Below are positions 23,593-31,959 of a DNA stretch of 64,000 nt, in pieces; position 1 is the first letter of the stretch; every line of letters starts with the position of its first letter. The notes under the pieces are model-generated. The model saw nothing but the letters and a program-made list of their open reading frames with translations, had not been told where the DNA came from and did not search any database. This DNA is from DAOUBP01 sp964513075 (GTDB lineage: Bacteria; Chloroflexota; Anaerolineae; CG2-30-64-16), in assembly GCA_964513075.1 (NCBI GenBank), contig CAZELR010000007.1:1-64000 (forward strand). Reading direction: 5' to 3'. The position numbers and the translations under genes are program-made.

Positions 23593-24717
23593 TCAGATTC
23601 GGTTTCGATCGCGAAGCAGCTCGGCCACGCGGTCCAGCGGCAGCGCCTCGACTGTGTTTCCGCGATAGCCGGTCATTGTGGTCGCCATGCACAGCGCGTT
23701 GTAGATTGCCTCTTCGGTCGCCTCGATCACGGCCTCGAACAGGGGCGACAGACGAGCATTCGGCAGCTCGGTCACGGTGGCAGGGCCGTTCCGTCGCGCC
23801 GGCGTGCGCCGCACCGCCTCGGCCGTCGAGAACGCGATCGCGTAGTCGCCCGACCCATCGGCCATCGCTGCGCCGGTGCGCGCCAGCCCGGCCAACCCAC
23901 GCCGCGCTAGCCGCGACAGGTTGCGGTCGGAGAGCGGCGCGTCGGTCGCGATGATGATCATGATCGAGCCGTCCGCGTCGCCGCGCTCGACGACATCCCG
24001 CAAATAGTAGCGTCCCAGCACCTGTCCGACCGGAATGCCGGCCATCTGCAGCACGCCCCCGAAGTTGGCCTGGACCAGTACGCCGGCCGTGTAACCGCCC
24101 TCCACAGCAGGCAGGCGCCGCGAGCTGGTTCCGATGCCACCCTTCCACCCGAACGCGACCGTGCCCGCACCCGCACCGACGCAGCCCTCGGCGACCGGCC
24201 CGTCCTGGGCGTTTTCAATCGCTTGCCGCACGTGTTCGGGTGTGATGCTGTGGCGTCGGATATCATTCAGCCGGCTGTCGTTTGTTTCGCCCACCACGGG
24301 GTTGACGGACACAACTTCCTCGTTGCCCCGCTGGGCCAGGGTCCAGGCGACGATCGCCTCCGCCGCCTGGGGTGCGGCCAGGGTGTTTGTCAGCACGATC
24401 GGGGTCTCGATCTCGCCCAACTCGACCAGTTGCGTGCCTCCCATCAGCTTGCCGAAGCCGTTTCCCACCGCCAGGCCGGCCGGGACGCGGTTCTGGTATA
24501 GGTTGCCGCCGTGGGGCAGGATCGCAGTAACCCCGGTGCGGACCGCGTCCCCTTCGATGAGGGTGACGTGGCCCGCGCGCACACCGGCTATGTCGGTGAT
24601 GGCATTGAGAGGGCCGGGCGGCAGCACGCCGGGCGCGATCCCCAGCGACCGGGCCCGGCAGCGGGTGGCGGCGCGCTGCGGAGTGCCATCTGGGGTGGAG
24701 GAGAGAATGTCTGTCAT
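23593..24717 (-). CDS. P1 (S58/DmpA) family aminopeptidase
   Basis: 374 residues. Self-processing N-terminal-nucleophile hydrolase; the expected cleavage/nucleophile site is in GGIGTSSR about two thirds along. Other family blocks: ITDIAGVRAGHVTLIEGD, VNPVVGETNDSRLND and TGYRGNTVEALP. DmpA relatives cleave N-terminal D- or beta-amino acids from peptides. Last gene of the MobA-like/proS/xdhC/dmpA operon, 8 nt after xdhC. Confidence 0.88.
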   Translation of the reverse strand: MTDILSSTPDGTPQRAATRCRARSLGIAPGVLPPGPLNAITDIAGVRAGHVTLIEGDAVRTGVTAILPHGGNLYQNRVPAGLAVGNGFGKLMGGTQLVELGEIETPIVLTNTLAAPQAAEAIVAWTLAQRGNEEVVSVNPVVGETNDSRLNDIRRHSITPEHVRQAIENAQDGPVAEGCVGAGAGTVAFGWKGGIGTSSRRLPAVEGGYTAGVLVQANFGGVLQMAGIPVGQVLGRYYLRDVVERGDADGSIMIIIATDAPLSDRNLSRLARRGLAGLARTGAAMADGSGDYAIAFSTAEAVRRTPARRNGPATVTELPNARLSPLFEAVIEATEEAIYNALCMATTMTGYRGNTVEALPLDRVAELLRDRNRI

Positions 24718-24725
24718 GGCTGGAG

Positions 24726-25856
24726 CTACCTTAAACCCGTCCCTTGCTTCTCCGTTCCCCGGTTCCTTCGTCTTTGCTCCCGTTCCCGCCGCTTTTCTGA
24801 AATGGATGGGGCAGGTCCGCCGCGCAACACGTTGATCAGCTCGGCCAGGATGCAGATGGCGATCTCGGCCGGGGTGCGCGCGCCGATGGCGATCCCGATC
24901 GGTGCATAGATGCGGTCGAACTTAGCGGGGTCGATGCCTTGCTCTTCTGCTAGCAGCTTAAACACGGCATCCACCCGGCGCTGCGAGCCGATCATGCCGA
25001 TATAGGCCACGGGCCGGTCGAGTACTTCCAGCAGGCATTCGACATCGTGGCTGTGTCCGCGCGTCACCAGCACGATGAAGGTGTCGGAGTCCATCGGCAG
25101 ATCGCGCACGGTTTCAGCCAGTGGCGCGGCAATGACTTTCTGGGCAGTGGGGAAGCGCTCACGACTGGCGAAGCTGGGCCGGTCGTCCAGCACGATGACC
25201 GCGAACTCGCATAACGAGGCCATCTGTGCCAGCGGCACCGCGATGTGCCCGCCGCCGACGATGATCAGCTCGGGCGCGCGGCGCTGCACCTCGATGAATA
25301 CCGACAGGCCTGAAGTGGGGTAGCGCAGAAGTTTGTGCTGTCGGGTGCGGAGGACTGCTTTGGCATCGGCCATGATCTGTGCTTCTGCTTCGCCCAGGCC
25401 GAGATCGCCCAGCGGCGGCTTGTCAAGCCAGATCACGGCCTCGCGGCCGGCAGATGCACCACTGACGACCGTGGCCAGCGCGACCGGTTCGCGGGCCAGT
25501 GTGGATGTGCGGAGTGCGGCGATAGATTGTAGGGGCGAGGCATTCCGACTACTTCTTTCCACGAACACATCCATGATCCCGCCGCATACGCCCAGCGCCT
25601 GCATCGAGACGTCCTCGGTCAGATCCACGCGCACGGTGGTGGGCGCGCCGGTCTGGATCACGTCGAGCGCGGCACGGATCACGTCCGCTTCGCCGCAGCC
25701 GCCCCCCACGGTGCCCACGTGTTGCCCCAACGGGTGGATGATCATCTTGGCGCCCACCTCGCGCGGCACCGAGCCCTTCACGTCGATGATGGTGGCGACT
25801 GCAACGGTTTCGCCGGCCTCCGTAAACTCTGTTAACTTTTCGTAGATCATCTCCAT
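24726..25856 (-). CDS. XdhC/CoxI-family maturation factor for molybdenum hydroxylases
   Basis: 376 residues. The N-terminal XdhC_CoxI domain has GSVPREVGAKMII and GTVGGGCGEADV with the Cys that may bind or sulfurate Moco. The C-terminal Rossmann domain has LIIVGGGHIAVPLAQMA and YIGMIGSQRRVD. It inserts sulfurated Mo cofactor into XDH-type enzymes, here probably the hydroxylase at 34-38 kb. Residues encoded by 25515-25560 contain a short sequence shared with a repeat family. Confidence 0.9.
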   Translation of the reverse strand: MEMIYEKLTEFTEAGETVAVATIIDVKGSVPREVGAKMIIHPLGQHVGTVGGGCGEADVIRAALDVIQTGAPTTVRVDLTEDVSMQALGVCGGIMDVFVERSSRNASPLQSIAALRTSTLAREPVALATVVSGASAGREAVIWLDKPPLGDLGLGEAEAQIMADAKAVLRTRQHKLLRYPTSGLSVFIEVQRRAPELIIVGGGHIAVPLAQMASLCEFAVIVLDDRPSFASRERFPTAQKVIAAPLAETVRDLPMDSDTFIVLVTRGHSHDVECLLEVLDRPVAYIGMIGSQRRVDAVFKLLAEEQGIDPAKFDRIYAPIGIAIGARTPAEIAICILAELINVLRGGPAPSISEKRREREQRRRNRGTEKQGTGLR

Positions 25857-25859
25857 ACC

Positions 25860-27614
25860 CTATGCCATCCTGTCTTCAGCGATGATGATGCGCGCGTTGA
25901 TCTCGGCCTCCAACGCTGCGAGCTCTTGCCGGATGTGCTCGACCGCCTCGTCCAGTGGGATAATGCTCTTCTCAGCCCGGTCGCGGCGCTTGAACTCGAC
26001 GCCGCCCTCTTTGAGCGAGCGCTTCCCAAGGGTCAGCCGGATGGGCAGCCCGATCAGGTCGGCATCGTTGAACTTCACGCCCGCCGTATCCGCGCGATCA
26101 TCGTAAAGCGTCTCGATCCCGGCTGCCCACAGCGCCGCGTAGAGGCTATCGGCCTCGGCTTCCGCACCCGGCATGCCCACCAGGTGTACATGATACGGCG
26201 CGATGGTGACCGGCCAGATCAGGCCGAACTCGTCGTGATGCTCCTCTGCGACGCATGCCAGCAGACGGCCGCTGCCGATGCCATACGATCCCATCACCAC
26301 CGGCCTGGCCTTGCCCTCGCTGTCGAGATAGGAGGCGCCCAGCGCGTCGGTGTAACGTGTGCCGAGCTGGAAGATATTGCCCACCTCCACCCCGCGGGCG
26401 GTGCGCAGGGCCGCACCGCATTCCGGACAGGGATCGCCCTCCCGTGCGGCTGCGATGTCGGCCACAATGGTCGCGGTGTAGTCGCGGCCATAGTTGACGT
26501 TCAGCAGATGATAGCCCTCTTCGTTAGCGCCGGCGACCAGGTTTGGCGCGACCGGCACCAGGTCATCCGCAATCACCAGGACATCTTTTAGCCCCACCGG
26601 CGAGGCGTAGCCGGGGGTGGCCCCCACCGCGCGGATTTCCGCCTCGACAGCCGGCCGCAGCGCGCGCGCCCTGATGACATTGGCCAACTTGGTTTCGTTG
26701 ACCTCCATATCGCCCCGGATCACCACAAAGATGAAGCGCTCGGCCTCGGTGTCGGCAACCTTAGCCATCATGAAGACCGCCTTCGCCGTGCGGCTCTCGG
26801 GCACGCCCAACAGCGCGGCAAGGTCCGCGATGGTGCTGGTGTGCGGCGTGGCGATCTTCTCGATGGGCCGCGGCGGTTCGGGCGCAGGCTGGGGTTTACG
26901 CAGGGTTGCTACCTGCCGGTTGGCCGTGTAGCCGCATCCGTCGCAGAGGATCAGCGTGTCTTCGCCGATGGGCGCCAGGTACATGAACTCATGGGCCAGC
27001 TTGCCGCCCATCATCCCGGTATCCGACTTGACCGCGAGGGTCGGCAGTCCGCAGTGGCCAAAGATGCGAAAGTAGGCGGCGTAGTGCGCCCGATATTGGG
27101 TTGCGAGCCCATCGGCGTCGGCATCCAGGCTGTAGCTGTCCAGCATGGTGAACTCGCGCACCCGGATCAACCCGGCGCGCGGGCGGGGATCATCGCGCCA
27201 CTTGGTCTGGATGTGGTAAACCAGGGCCGGAAGCTGGCGGTAAGAGCGCACTTCGCTCCGTACCAGGTCCGCCACGACCTCTTCGTGCGTCATTGCGAGC
27301 ACCATGTCGTGGTCGGACTTGTCCCGGAACCGTCCCATCTCCGAGCCGATCTGATACCAACGGCCAGTCTCCTGCCAGAGGTCGGCCGGGTGGACCACCG
27401 GCATAGTAACCTCCTGTCCGCCGATGGCATTGATCTCTTGTCGCATGATGGCTTCGAGCTTACTTAACGAGCGTCGTGCCAGCGGCAGGTAGCTGAAGAT
27501 GCCGGCGCCAAGCTGGCGAATGAAGCCGGCGCGGACCAGGAGCTGATGGCTGATGACCTCAGCATCGGTTGGCGCTTCGCGCAACGTCCGACCGAACAGG
27601 CGAGTCATACGCAT
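25860..27614 (-). CDS. proS: Prolyl-tRNA synthetase
   Basis: 584 residues, bacterial-type class II synthetase with the catalytic motif 1 and 2 blocks (LFGRTLREAPTDAEVISHQLLVRAGF; TKWRDDPRPRAGLIRVREF), a YbaK-like editing insertion around 235-380 with the expected CxxCG (CDGCGY; CPECGAAL), and the anticodon-binding C-terminal domain with DDRADTAGVKFNDADLIGLP. It overlaps the MobA-like gene by 10 bp upstream and lies 3 bp before xdhC, an unusual operon for a housekeeping synthetase. Confidence 0.95.
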   Translation of the reverse strand: MRMTRLFGRTLREAPTDAEVISHQLLVRAGFIRQLGAGIFSYLPLARRSLSKLEAIMRQEINAIGGQEVTMPVVHPADLWQETGRWYQIGSEMGRFRDKSDHDMVLAMTHEEVVADLVRSEVRSYRQLPALVYHIQTKWRDDPRPRAGLIRVREFTMLDSYSLDADADGLATQYRAHYAAYFRIFGHCGLPTLAVKSDTGMMGGKLAHEFMYLAPIGEDTLILCDGCGYTANRQVATLRKPQPAPEPPRPIEKIATPHTSTIADLAALLGVPESRTAKAVFMMAKVADTEAERFIFVVIRGDMEVNETKLANVIRARALRPAVEAEIRAVGATPGYASPVGLKDVLVIADDLVPVAPNLVAGANEEGYHLLNVNYGRDYTATIVADIAAAREGDPCPECGAALRTARGVEVGNIFQLGTRYTDALGASYLDSEGKARPVVMGSYGIGSGRLLACVAEEHHDEFGLIWPVTIAPYHVHLVGMPGAEAEADSLYAALWAAGIETLYDDRADTAGVKFNDADLIGLPIRLTLGKRSLKEGGVEFKRRDRAEKSIIPLDEAVEHIRQELAALEAEINARIIIAEDRMA

Positions 27615-28231
27615 GGGGTGCTTTCCTCTCTCTCATAATCTTCCGGCGTGTCCAGGTCCGCCAATACTGAGGCCGTGTCAACGACCAGGTAACGGATCCG
27701 GTCACGATGGACGGCCATCACGTCGCGCAGGGTGCCGCTGCATGCCAGGATCTCCGGCCAAAGCCAGGCCGGCAGCAGGATGGGATGGCCGGCGCGCATC
27801 CGATAGCTGGGGATCACGATCCGCGTCCAGCCATCCTCGGCGCCGGCAGCTAAAACGGCTTGCACTGTGGCGACCTCCATCTGTGGCTGATCGCCCAGGC
27901 AAAGCAGCGCGGCAGGTGGAGGTAGGGGTGAGGCACTCCGTCGGAAGTTTGTCTCGCCCCTACTCAATGTGCCCAGCCCAACCTGGATCGAGCTGAGCAT
28001 TTCGCCTGCAGCGTACTGTGGATTGAAAACAATGTGATTGGTATTGGAGCATAAGACCGCCCGCACGTCATCCGCACGATGGCCGGTGACGGTCACGATT
28101 TCGGATACGCCGGCGGCTTCTAGCGTCGCCACTACTTGTCCGATGACCGTCGCATCACCCCAGGGCAGGGTGAGCTTGAACCGGCCCATACGGCGCGAAA
28201 GTCCGGCGGCGAGGACGATGGCAGAGATCAT
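27605..28231 (-). CDS. MobA/MocA-like nucleotidyltransferase
   Basis: 208 residues. GT-A-type nucleotidyltransferase with AIVLAAGLSRRMGRFKLTLPWGD at the start (nucleotide loop LAAGxSxRMG) and LLCLGDQPQ (metal-binding D). Of the group that makes molybdenum cytosine dinucleotide cofactor for XDH/CODH-type hydroxylases; the xdhC gene in the same operon supports that. Part of the middle (SRGETNFRRSASPLP) derives from a dispersed repeat. The start ATG lies 7 nt after a TATAAT box. Confidence 0.85.
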   Translation of the reverse strand: MISAIVLAAGLSRRMGRFKLTLPWGDATVIGQVVATLEAAGVSEIVTVTGHRADDVRAVLCSNTNHIVFNPQYAAGEMLSSIQVGLGTLSRGETNFRRSASPLPPPAALLCLGDQPQMEVATVQAVLAAGAEDGWTRIVIPSYRMRAGHPILLPAWLWPEILACSGTLRDVMAVHRDRIRYLVVDTASVLADLDTPEDYEREESTPCV

Positions 28232-28238
28232 GGCAGGG

Positions 28239-28244
28239 ATTATA
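28239..28244 (-). promoter_or_regulatory. Extended -10 promoter predicting a leaderless MobA-like/proS operon mRNA
   Basis: On the - strand the sequence reads TGCTATAATCCCTGCCATG: an extended -10 (TGN-TATAAT, 28244 down to 28239) ends 7 nt before the ATG at 28231, and no ribosome-binding site fits between. Transcription should begin at or next to the start codon. The -35 region is poor. Confidence 0.65.
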
Positions 28245-28282
28245 GCACAAATTCGGCCGACCTATTGAGTCGCAAGCAGGTT

Positions 28283-28311
28283 TTGGAAATTCAACCGTAG
28301 GCGCTTATAAT
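28283..28311 (+). promoter_or_regulatory. Promoter of the small orphan gene
   Basis: TTGGAA (28283-28288), 17-nt spacer, consensus TATAAT (28306-28311), divergent from the MobA-like operon promoter 40 bp away. Confidence 0.75.
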
Positions 28312-28401
28312 CCGCTCACTTGGGCTTTTCTCTGCGAAATGATCCTGCGGTTGGCTGAGAGCCGTGTGTGACCACGCCAGGCGCTGTTAGGGAGAGGACT
28401 T

Positions 28402-28815
28402 ATGAGAAACGCACTTGATGACTATCTCTTAGAACTCATCTTAATGGATTCGTTAGTATTCGCCAGCAGCCGGCGCATCCCGGATGCCGATCTGATCATC
28501 CGGAGTTTTCTCCCCTCCGGCTCCTACGATCAGATCATGGAGCACTATGACAGACTGTGCGCAGAGTGGCAAGATGAAGAGACGGAGGTCTGCGCGTATT
28601 GGCAGAGGTGCGCAGCCAGAAAGAGTTCCGCGTGGAAACAGATGATCATCGAGCGCTTGTTGGGGATCGTCTGTCATGCCGGATGCGTTGATTGCGGCGG
28701 CCCAGCCGATGTTGCCGCACTGGCTCACGGAATGGGCGCGGAATTGGAGTGCCGCCAGGTATTCGCGCGCGCTCTCGGCAACTGTTGTGTCATGCAGAAG
28801 TCTTATTTCTTATAA
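28402..28815 (+). CDS. Uncharacterised Cys-rich protein
   Basis: 137 residues with a strong AGGGAGAGGAC site before ATG 28402 and a good promoter, so it is probably expressed. Not recognised. Residues 1-95 are acidic and helical (RNALDDYLLELILMDSL; WQRCAARKSSAWKQMII). The C-terminal third has eight or so cysteines including CHAGCVDC and GNCC. From about 28680 the +1 frame also looks protein-like, so a frameshift near there cannot be excluded. It is flanked by a terminator-like hairpin. Confidence 0.6.
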   Translation: MRNALDDYLLELILMDSLVFASSRRIPDADLIIRSFLPSGSYDQIMEHYDRLCAEWQDEETEVCAYWQRCAARKSSAWKQMIIERLLGIVCHAGCVDCGGPADVAALAHGMGAELECRQVFARALGNCCVMQKSYFL

Positions 28816-28817
28816 CA

Positions 28818-28850
28818 AGAAACCAGGTTTCCCGGGGAAGCCTGGTTTCT
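28818..28850. terminator. Hairpin between convergent genes
   Basis: AGAAACCAGG (28818-28827) pairs with CCTGGTTTCT (28841-28850), loop 13 nt. It lies just after the orphan gene stop and just after the Band 7 gene stop on the other strand, so it may terminate both. No T-run. Related in form to the hairpin at 30096-30131. Confidence 0.65.
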
Positions 28851-28873
28851 GTTGCTCCTAAGATGACGACAGC

Positions 28874-29977
28874 TTATTGTGGCTGAGGGCTTGGTGTGGT
28901 ATTCACTGTGGGCGTCACACCTGACCCCGACACGATGATGGTCGGCATCGTCCCTGCGGGCGTGAAGATAAGCTTATCGGTGGCCTTGAGTGCGCTGGCG
29001 TTTGCCAGGGCCGTCTGTAACGCCAGATAGGCAGGGCTGTCGGTATAGAGCTGAGCTTTGGCGAGCTCAAGGGCCAGGTCGGCTTTGGCTTTTTCGGCCG
29101 CAGCCTTGGCCTGCGCCTGGCTGATCGCGAAATCGCGCTCGGCTGTCAGCAGTTCGTTGGCCTTGGTTGCCTCGATGACCTCTTTTTGCGCCAGCACCTT
29201 CTCCCGTTCAAGCTGCGCCAGGATCGTCTGCTGGCGCGCCTCTTCTTGCACGCGGCTTTGGGCCACGCGCACCTCACCTTCCTGGCGGGCCTGCTCGGCA
29301 GCAGCCTCGGCATCGGCCTTCAGCTTGTCCTGCGCGGCTTTCTCGGTGTTCAGACGGCTCTGGGTGATGGCGTCCAATAGCGCCTGAGCCTCGTTCGACA
29401 GGATTACGTTGGGCACGGTCACATTGGCGATCTGCAGGCCGTAGTTCTGGGCAAGGTTGCTCAACTCCTCGTCGATGCACTCGCGCAGCACATCGCGCGC
29501 GGTGCCGATGACGTTGTCGTTGAAGGTCCGTTCGCCGATGCACACCTTCGCAGCCTGCCGGGCCAGGTTCTCGACGCGGTCCTGCAGGATCTGTTCGCGC
29601 AGGTATAACTCGCTGTACTGGGCCCAGTTGGCCTTCAGCATATCGGCTTGCGAGAGGTTGGGGCGGAAGATATCGCCCGACACCACGATCCCCAACCGCT
29701 GCTTGTCTTTGGTGATGATCTCGTCATCCTCGACCGTGAACGACACCGCGGAACTAGGCACCTTTTTCAGCTCCACGTACAGGCCGACGTCGGTGTAGAG
29801 GCCGGGCCCTACGACGTTGGCGATGCGACCACCGCGAAACTGAACGCCGACTTCCTGTTGCTCGACCCGGGCCATGATGTAGAACAGGTTGCTGCTGGTC
29901 AGCACGATCACGACGATCAGCGCGAAAACGGCAAGCAGGATGCCGCGCAACAGATTTATGTTGAAGGCTCGTTTCAT
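28874..29977 (-). CDS. SPFH/Band 7 (prohibitin-like) membrane protein
   Basis: 367 residues from ATG 29977. A membrane anchor (about 8-33, LLRGILLAVFALIVVIVLTS) precedes a Band 7 domain (about 40-215), then a long Ala/Glu-rich coiled coil (about 215-320, KAAQDKLKADAEAAAEQARQEG) and a Pro/Thr-rich tail. Such proteins form ring-like membrane scaffolds involved in protease regulation or stress. The start favoured by the ORF limit (30070) would add 31 hydrophilic residues before the anchor; AGGAG 10 nt upstream of 29977 supports the shorter form. Confidence 0.88.
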   Translation of the reverse strand: MKRAFNINLLRGILLAVFALIVVIVLTSSNLFYIMARVEQQEVGVQFRGGRIANVVGPGLYTDVGLYVELKKVPSSAVSFTVEDDEIITKDKQRLGIVVSGDIFRPNLSQADMLKANWAQYSELYLREQILQDRVENLARQAAKVCIGERTFNDNVIGTARDVLRECIDEELSNLAQNYGLQIANVTVPNVILSNEAQALLDAITQSRLNTEKAAQDKLKADAEAAAEQARQEGEVRVAQSRVQEEARQQTILAQLEREKVLAQKEVIEATKANELLTAERDFAISQAQAKAAAEKAKADLALELAKAQLYTDSPAYLALQTALANASALKATDKLIFTPAGTMPTIIVSGSGVTPTVNTTPSPQPQ

Positions 29978-30095
29978 GGGTTCAATGCTCCTGGCCTCTT
30001 GGGCCTCGAACTCGAAATCGAAGTTGATACGAATACATTCTACACGGCGTGCAACTTGGAATGCTGACACGAGGGTGACAAACGACGCCTAAATA

Positions 30096-30131
30096 AAGAA
30101 CCGGGGTTCTGACTTCAGAAACCCGGTTCTT
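30096..30131. terminator. Hairpin downstream of the phosphofructokinase gene
   Basis: AAGAACCGGG (30096-30105) pairs with CCCGGTTCTT (30122-30131). Each arm region is itself partly palindromic. It lies 14 bp beyond the pfk stop on the - strand and upstream of the Band 7 gene; terminator or dispersed palindrome. Confidence 0.65.
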
Positions 30132-30144
30132 GTAGACGTCTGGT

Positions 30145-31314
30145 CTAGTACAGGAACATCGGCTTGCCGAGCATGTTAGCGACTTTGGGACGATACTTCT
30201 CCCGGTCGTACAACTCATCTACGTCGACCCGCTTGATGCCGGAGATGACCGTGCTGAGGGGCAAGTGCGTGTACTTGCCATCGCGCAGCGCAACCATGCG
30301 GCCCGAGCGACCCTGGGAGATCAGATCGGTGGCCAGGTTGGCATAGCTCAACGCGACCATGCGGTCCAGCGAGTCAGGCGCGCCCGCGCGCATCAAGTAA
30401 CCGAGCTGCTGATAGATGATGTTCTCGCCGCTGATCTTCTTGACCAGATCCGCTGTTTGTTGTCCGACGCCGCCCAGCTTGCGATGGCCGTAGGCGTCCG
30501 CTTCGCCTGTTTCCACGATATCTCCGCCCAGCATCGTGGCGCCTTCCGAAATGGTCATGACGGCATAGTTGCTGGGGTTTGCGCGCTTGTCCTCTACCAG
30601 GAAGGCAGAGAGCTTCTCCACATCGAACGGCACTTCGGAAATGATTGCCCGATCGACGTTGCTCAGGTAGGCTGCAAACAGTGACGTTTCGCCGGAGTTG
30701 CGTCCGAAGAGCTCCACAATGGCAATGCGTTCGTGTGATCCGCTAGGGGTGCGCAGCGCAGTGATCAGATCGACGCTGCGGGTCACTGCAGTGCTGAAGC
30801 CGATACAATAATCGGTGCCGTACACGTCGTTGTCCATCGTTTTGGGGATAGCAACGACCGGAAAACCTTCTTGGTGCAGCCGTGCAGCATAGCTCAACGT
30901 ATCGTCGCCGCCGATGGCGATCAGACCATCGACGCCCAAATGGTGCATCACGCGCAACACATGTGGAGTCAGATCCAGCGTATCGGCCTGGGCTGGGGCG
31001 CTGAAACTGCTGCGCAGGAACTCCGGGACTTCGTTGGGCTTGACGTGCGAGGGGCGGGTGCGCGAGGTGTGCAGGAAAGTGCCGCCAGAGCGGTCGATCT
31101 TGCGCACCACGGCCTTGTTGAGCCGCATCACCCAGCGCCAATCCTCGGACGGATCGTCCGGATTGATGTTGACCGGCCCGGCCCAGCCGCGTCGAAAACC
31201 GATGATCTCCATGCCATCGTCGATAGCTCGGTCCACTACTGCCTTGATGCATGGGTTCAAGCCCGGCACATCCCCACCACCGGTCAGGATGCCCAGGGTT
31301 TTCATTGGTGCCAT
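30145..31314 (-). CDS. 6-phosphofructokinase, signature of PPi-dependent type
   Basis: 389 residues from ATG 31314 (AGGAG 8 nt upstream). Phosphorylates fructose-6-phosphate. Substrate motifs: GILTGGGDVPGLN at the N-terminus, IGGDDTLSYA and IPKTMDNDVYGTD. ATP-PFKs have Gly where this has the second Asp of GGDD, and Gly where this has Lys in PKT; Asp plus Lys is the classic marker of pyrophosphate-using enzymes. With PPi the step is reversible. GlpX at 58941 offers the irreversible gluconeogenic route. PPi use is inferred from these two residues. Confidence 0.9.
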   Translation of the reverse strand: MAPMKTLGILTGGGDVPGLNPCIKAVVDRAIDDGMEIIGFRRGWAGPVNINPDDPSEDWRWVMRLNKAVVRKIDRSGGTFLHTSRTRPSHVKPNEVPEFLRSSFSAPAQADTLDLTPHVLRVMHHLGVDGLIAIGGDDTLSYAARLHQEGFPVVAIPKTMDNDVYGTDYCIGFSTAVTRSVDLITALRTPSGSHERIAIVELFGRNSGETSLFAAYLSNVDRAIISEVPFDVEKLSAFLVEDKRANPSNYAVMTISEGATMLGGDIVETGEADAYGHRKLGGVGQQTADLVKKISGENIIYQQLGYLMRAGAPDSLDRMVALSYANLATDLISQGRSGRMVALRDGKYTHLPLSTVISGIKRVDVDELYDREKYRPKVANMLGKPMFLY

Positions 31315-31357
31315 GAAATGTACTCCTAAACTATCAGGGATAAGACCACAACATATA

Positions 31358-31386
31358 AGTTTAGCGCGCGGCGTGCCTTTTGGCAA
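31358..31386 (-). promoter_or_regulatory. Promoter of the phosphofructokinase gene
   Basis: On the - strand TTGCCA (31386-31381), 17-nt spacer, TAAACT (31363-31358), 43 nt before the start at 31314. Confidence 0.7.
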
Positions 31387-31514
31387 GTTTGGGCCCTGGT
31401 TTTAAAGACGTAGAGGCAAGACGCCCCCCGCCAACTTCTGCCGCCACCCCAGTAATGGCGCCCGCTGAAGCCTCGATCCTAAGGGAGGCCACGCGTGCGC
31501 CGCGACAGATTCAG

Positions 31515-31536
31515 GCTGAAGTGCCTTGCCCCTACC
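31515..31536. repeat. Intergenic member of the GTAGGGGCGAGGCA repeat family
   Basis: The - strand reads GTAGGGGCAAGGCACTTC. Close relatives occur inside xdhC (25530-25560) and the MobA-like gene (27918-27962). Here it is outside any gene. Confidence 0.5.
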
Positions 31537-31540
31537 GTGG

Positions 31541-31576
31541 CCTTTATCATGGACCCGATCGGGTCCATGATAAAGG
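31541..31576. repeat. Perfect 36-bp palindrome
   Basis: CCTTTATCATGGACCCGA followed directly by its exact reverse complement, with no loop. It lies between the divergent-side end of pfk and the 3' end of the small membrane protein gene. It can form a cruciform or a strong hairpin, so it may end transcription of the - strand membrane protein gene. Confidence 0.85.
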
Positions 31577-31589
31577 GTGTTCAGTTCAG

Positions 31590-31880
31590 CTATTCAGACC
31601 GGCCGGCCAGCGCGCGGGTATTCTCCTCGATGTCGATCAGCAGCGACAGGATGCTGCCGAACACAAAGAGTTGAACGAACCAGATGACACAGAGCAGCAA
31701 CACACCGACCGAGCCTGCGCCCGGCAGCCAGGCGGGTAAGTTCAGGCTTTCCAGAAGGCCCCCGAGAGATGTTCTGGACACGATGGCGCCGACGATGCCG
31801 CCCACAAGCGCCAGCCAGGCCAGGAGCTTCAGGATGAGTGCCACGACGCGCAAAAAGCCGTACTTGCGTGGTACGTTCAT
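31590..31880 (-). CDS. Small membrane protein
   Basis: 96 residues from ATG 31880 with AAGGACG upstream. Two membrane helices (about 10-34, FLRVVALILKLLAWLALVGGIVGAIV; about 52-75, VGVLLLCVIWFVQLFVFGSILSLLI) and a short acidic C-terminus (DIEENTRALAGRSE). Resembles the small DUF4282-like membrane proteins; function unknown. Confidence 0.65.
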   Translation of the reverse strand: MNVPRKYGFLRVVALILKLLAWLALVGGIVGAIVSRTSLGGLLESLNLPAWLPGAGSVGVLLLCVIWFVQLFVFGSILSLLIDIEENTRALAGRSE

Positions 31881-31912
31881 AAATGCTTCGTCCTTTCTGA
31901 TGGTGGTATCCG

Positions 31913-31949
31913 AGTATTCACCGGAGGTCACAGACCTCCGGTGAATACT
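31913..31949. repeat. Perfect 17-bp-arm palindrome, variant of the dispersed family
   Basis: AGTATTCACCGGAGGTC and its reverse complement around ACA. The centre GAGGTC-ACA-GACCTC is built like GAGGTCT-CGC-AGACCTC of the other copies. Between the lipoprotein 1 stop and the small membrane protein start. Confidence 0.8.
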
Positions 31950-31959
31950 TGTTTTGGTG

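Noticed and set aside
28340..28375. GGCTGAGAG motif resembling part of a TPP riboswitch
   Set aside because: The second conserved TPP block is missing, and the downstream gene is not related to thiamine.
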